Origin: Salinigranum rubrum
GTDB taxonomy: Archaea; Halobacteriota; Halobacteria; Halobacteriales; Haloferacaceae
Reading direction: 5' to 3'
NCBI RefSeq assembly: GCF_002906575.1
Contig: NZ_CP026309.1
Location: forward strand, 2,790,001-2,854,000
Length of the DNA stretch: 64,000 bases
The notes under the pieces are model-generated. The model saw only the letters and a list, made by a program, of their open reading frames with translations, did no database searches and was not told the DNA's origin. Positions 62,665-64,000 of this stretch are shown here, piece after piece (within the stretch, counting starts at the first letter, position 1; each line of letters begins with the position of its first letter). The translations under genes and the position numbers were made by a program.

Positions 62665-63252
62665 ATGACCGAGGTTGAGGAGACCTACTACACCGACGAA
62701 CGGTGGCAGAACTGGCTATCGCGGGTCGACGAGGAGGATCTGGACCCCGAGAGCGAGGAGTCCGCGCGACTCCTGTTCAACATGCAGGACGACGCGGCAA
62801 TCGCCGTCGCGAAGGTCCTCTCCGCGTACAAGGACGGGACCCTCGACCAGGAGACGGCGCTCGAAGAGCTCCGCGAGATCGGCGAGATCGTTCTCTCGGA
62901 GGTTCAGTTCGAGAGCGAGGAGAAGCTCATGCTCGTCGACGGCGTCCAGATGAGCCTCCGCTGCGTCTTCGCCGCGGGCGAGGAGTACGTCGCCGGCGGT
63001 CCCGCCCCCGAGGGCACCATCCCCGAACACGTCGAGGCGGCCGTCGCCGCCGAAGACGAAGAGGACCTCGACACCGCCTTCGCGCACGTCGTTCAGGCGG
63101 GCACGCTCGTCATCGAGGACAACGGCGAACTCGACGTGACCGTGCTGGAGGACATCGAGTACGGACTCGTGTCGGACTGGGTCTCCGGACTGGATTCGCT
63201 GCAGTCGGCGCTCGCCGACCCGGAAGTCATCGAAGAGGACGGCGAGGAGTAG
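62665..63252 (+). CDS. DUF2150 family protein
   Basis: 195 residues from the ATG at 62665 (MTEVEETYYTDERWQNWLSR). LLFNMQDDAAIAVAKVLSAY, EIGEIVLSEVQFESEEKLML and the acidic C-terminal half EDEEDLDTAFAHVVQAGTL match DUF2150, a family restricted to haloarchaea and relatives. Cytoplasmic, strongly acidic, role unknown. In-frame extension upstream is rejected because it is Arg-rich and overlaps the TatD-like gene. Confidence 0.85.
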   Translation: MTEVEETYYTDERWQNWLSRVDEEDLDPESEESARLLFNMQDDAAIAVAKVLSAYKDGTLDQETALEELREIGEIVLSEVQFESEEKLMLVDGVQMSLRCVFAAGEEYVAGGPAPEGTIPEHVEAAVAAEDEEDLDTAFAHVVQAGTLVIEDNGELDVTVLEDIEYGLVSDWVSGLDSLQSALADPEVIEEDGEE

Positions 63253-63259
63253 TCTCTCT

Positions 63260-64000
63260 CTACCGCGGGGCGATGAAGTACGTCGCCGACGTGTCGCCCA
63301 CTCCGTCCCCGTCGACGTCGATGAAGACGTTGAGAACGTAGAAGTCACCTCGCTGTGGCTCGAACGTCGAGCCGCCACCGTTCTGGTTCTCGTAGAACCG
63401 CATGACCACATCCCGGGTCTGTCCCGGGGAAAAGACCAGACTGGAACTCTCGAAGTCACCGCCGGTGTCGAGCGTCAGCGTGGGGCCCGACCCGACCGGG
63501 TCGAACGTCGCGCTGTTCGGGCTCGGGTCTCGGCTCCCGCTCTGTGCGTCGACGCTGTAGAAGCTGAGTTTGACCTTGGTGATGTTCTTCGGGTTGCTCG
63601 TATCGAAGTTCTCGAACGCGACCCGGACGGATTCGACCTCGCTCTGTTTGTCCGTCGGGCTGCCGCCCGCATCAGCCAGGTCTGCCGACCGCAGCGCGAG
63701 GTCGTTCCCGCCCGCCGGGTTGATACTGCCGCCCTCGCCGCCGGTGCCCTGACGGACGACTTCGATCGTCGTCGAGTTGTACGGGGAGACGCCCCGGCCG
63801 TCGATGGCGGCGGTTACCTCGGCGGTGTTGGCCGTGTCGTCGATGTCGAACGCGACGCTCGCGTGGCCGGCGGAGTCGGTCGTCACGGTGGACCCGCTCG
63901 TGACGGTGCCGCTGGAGGCGCTGAACGCGACGTCGACCCCCTCGACGGGGTTGTTGTAGCGGTCGCGGACCTCGACCGAGAGCCGCTTCGAGCCGGTGGT
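63260..64000 (-). CDS. Secreted Ig-like/pilin-associated protein (5' truncated)
   Basis: The frame is open to the right edge, so the N-terminus is missing; 246 codons are visible. The first part has Big-1/Ig-like repeats (VEVRDRYNNPVEGVDVAFSA, then GHASVAFDIDDTANTAEVTA). A second beta domain carries VESVRVAFENFDTSNPKNIT and ends with DVDGDGVGDTSATYFIAPR. Such domains occur in haloarchaeal pilin-like and cell-surface proteins. Its stop faces DUF2150 with a gap of seven bases. Confidence 0.7.
   Translation of the reverse strand, partial: TTGSKRLSVEVRDRYNNPVEGVDVAFSASSGTVTSGSTVTTDSAGHASVAFDIDDTANTAEVTAAIDGRGVSPYNSTTIEVVRQGTGGEGGSINPAGGNDLALRSADLADAGGSPTDKQSEVESVRVAFENFDTSNPKNITKVKLSFYSVDAQSGSRDPSPNSATFDPVGSGPTLTLDTGGDFESSSLVFSPGQTRDVVMRFYENQNGGGSTFEPQRGDFYVLNVFIDVDGDGVGDTSATYFIAPR

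Overview
This window is chromosomal or megaplasmid DNA from a haloarchaeon (class Halobacteria). The evidence is a very GC-rich, acidic coding pattern, Tat-type lipoprotein signals, a PGF-CTERM-like surface anchor, an archaeal trpDFEG order, a split glycine decarboxylase (gcvPA/gcvPB), leaderless TATA-driven genes and two archaeal tRNA-Val genes. No transposase, rRNA gene or CRISPR array is visible.

Layout. 1-8.1 kb: the end of a large S-layer-like surface protein, a rhomboid-like membrane protein, a Tat lipoprotein beta-propeller, a second lipoprotein and an ABC-2 exporter pair. 8.3-32.8 kb and 39.2-43 kb: an exopolysaccharide or surface-glycan locus. It holds an asparagine-synthase-like amidotransferase, two paralogous right-handed beta-helix proteins, a heparinase II/III-like protein, GT4 and GT2 glycosyltransferases, a DUF1616 protein, a Wzx-type flippase, polytopic GT-C/polymerase-like proteins, a sulfatase/phosphatase-superfamily enzyme with a small RHH-like partner, a CBM6 surface protein, an FG-GAP propeller and a Gfo/Idh/MocA oxidoreductase. 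33.2-38.8 kb: a transport island made of an NMT1/SsuA-type ABC importer (ssuABC-like) followed by a complete CbiMNQO-type metal ECF transporter. 44-64 kb: mainly core genes: tRNA-Val(GAC), a pilin-like secreted protein, trpDFEG, a KhtT-like TrkA-C protein, a YdeI-family protein, tRNA-Val(CAC), an NmrA-like protein, a glutaredoxin, the gcvT-gcvH-gcvPA-gcvPB operon, an NYN nuclease, a TatD-like hydrolase, a DUF2150 protein and the end of another surface protein.

Two observations stand out. First, the ssuABC-like and cbiMNQO operons carry nearly the same upstream module: a pyrimidine-rich block, an AT-rich imperfect palindrome, then a TTTATTAT box. This suggests that one unknown regulator controls both importers. 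Second, seven single-base losses, all in G or C runs, break six otherwise well-conserved genes, including the housekeeping gene gcvH. Adding one base back restores each full-length protein, and in gcvH it also restores the ATGA overlap with gcvPA. Homopolymer under-calling during sequencing is the simplest explanation, but slippage-based switching of the surface-glycan genes is not excluded. The affected genes are described here in reconstructed form.
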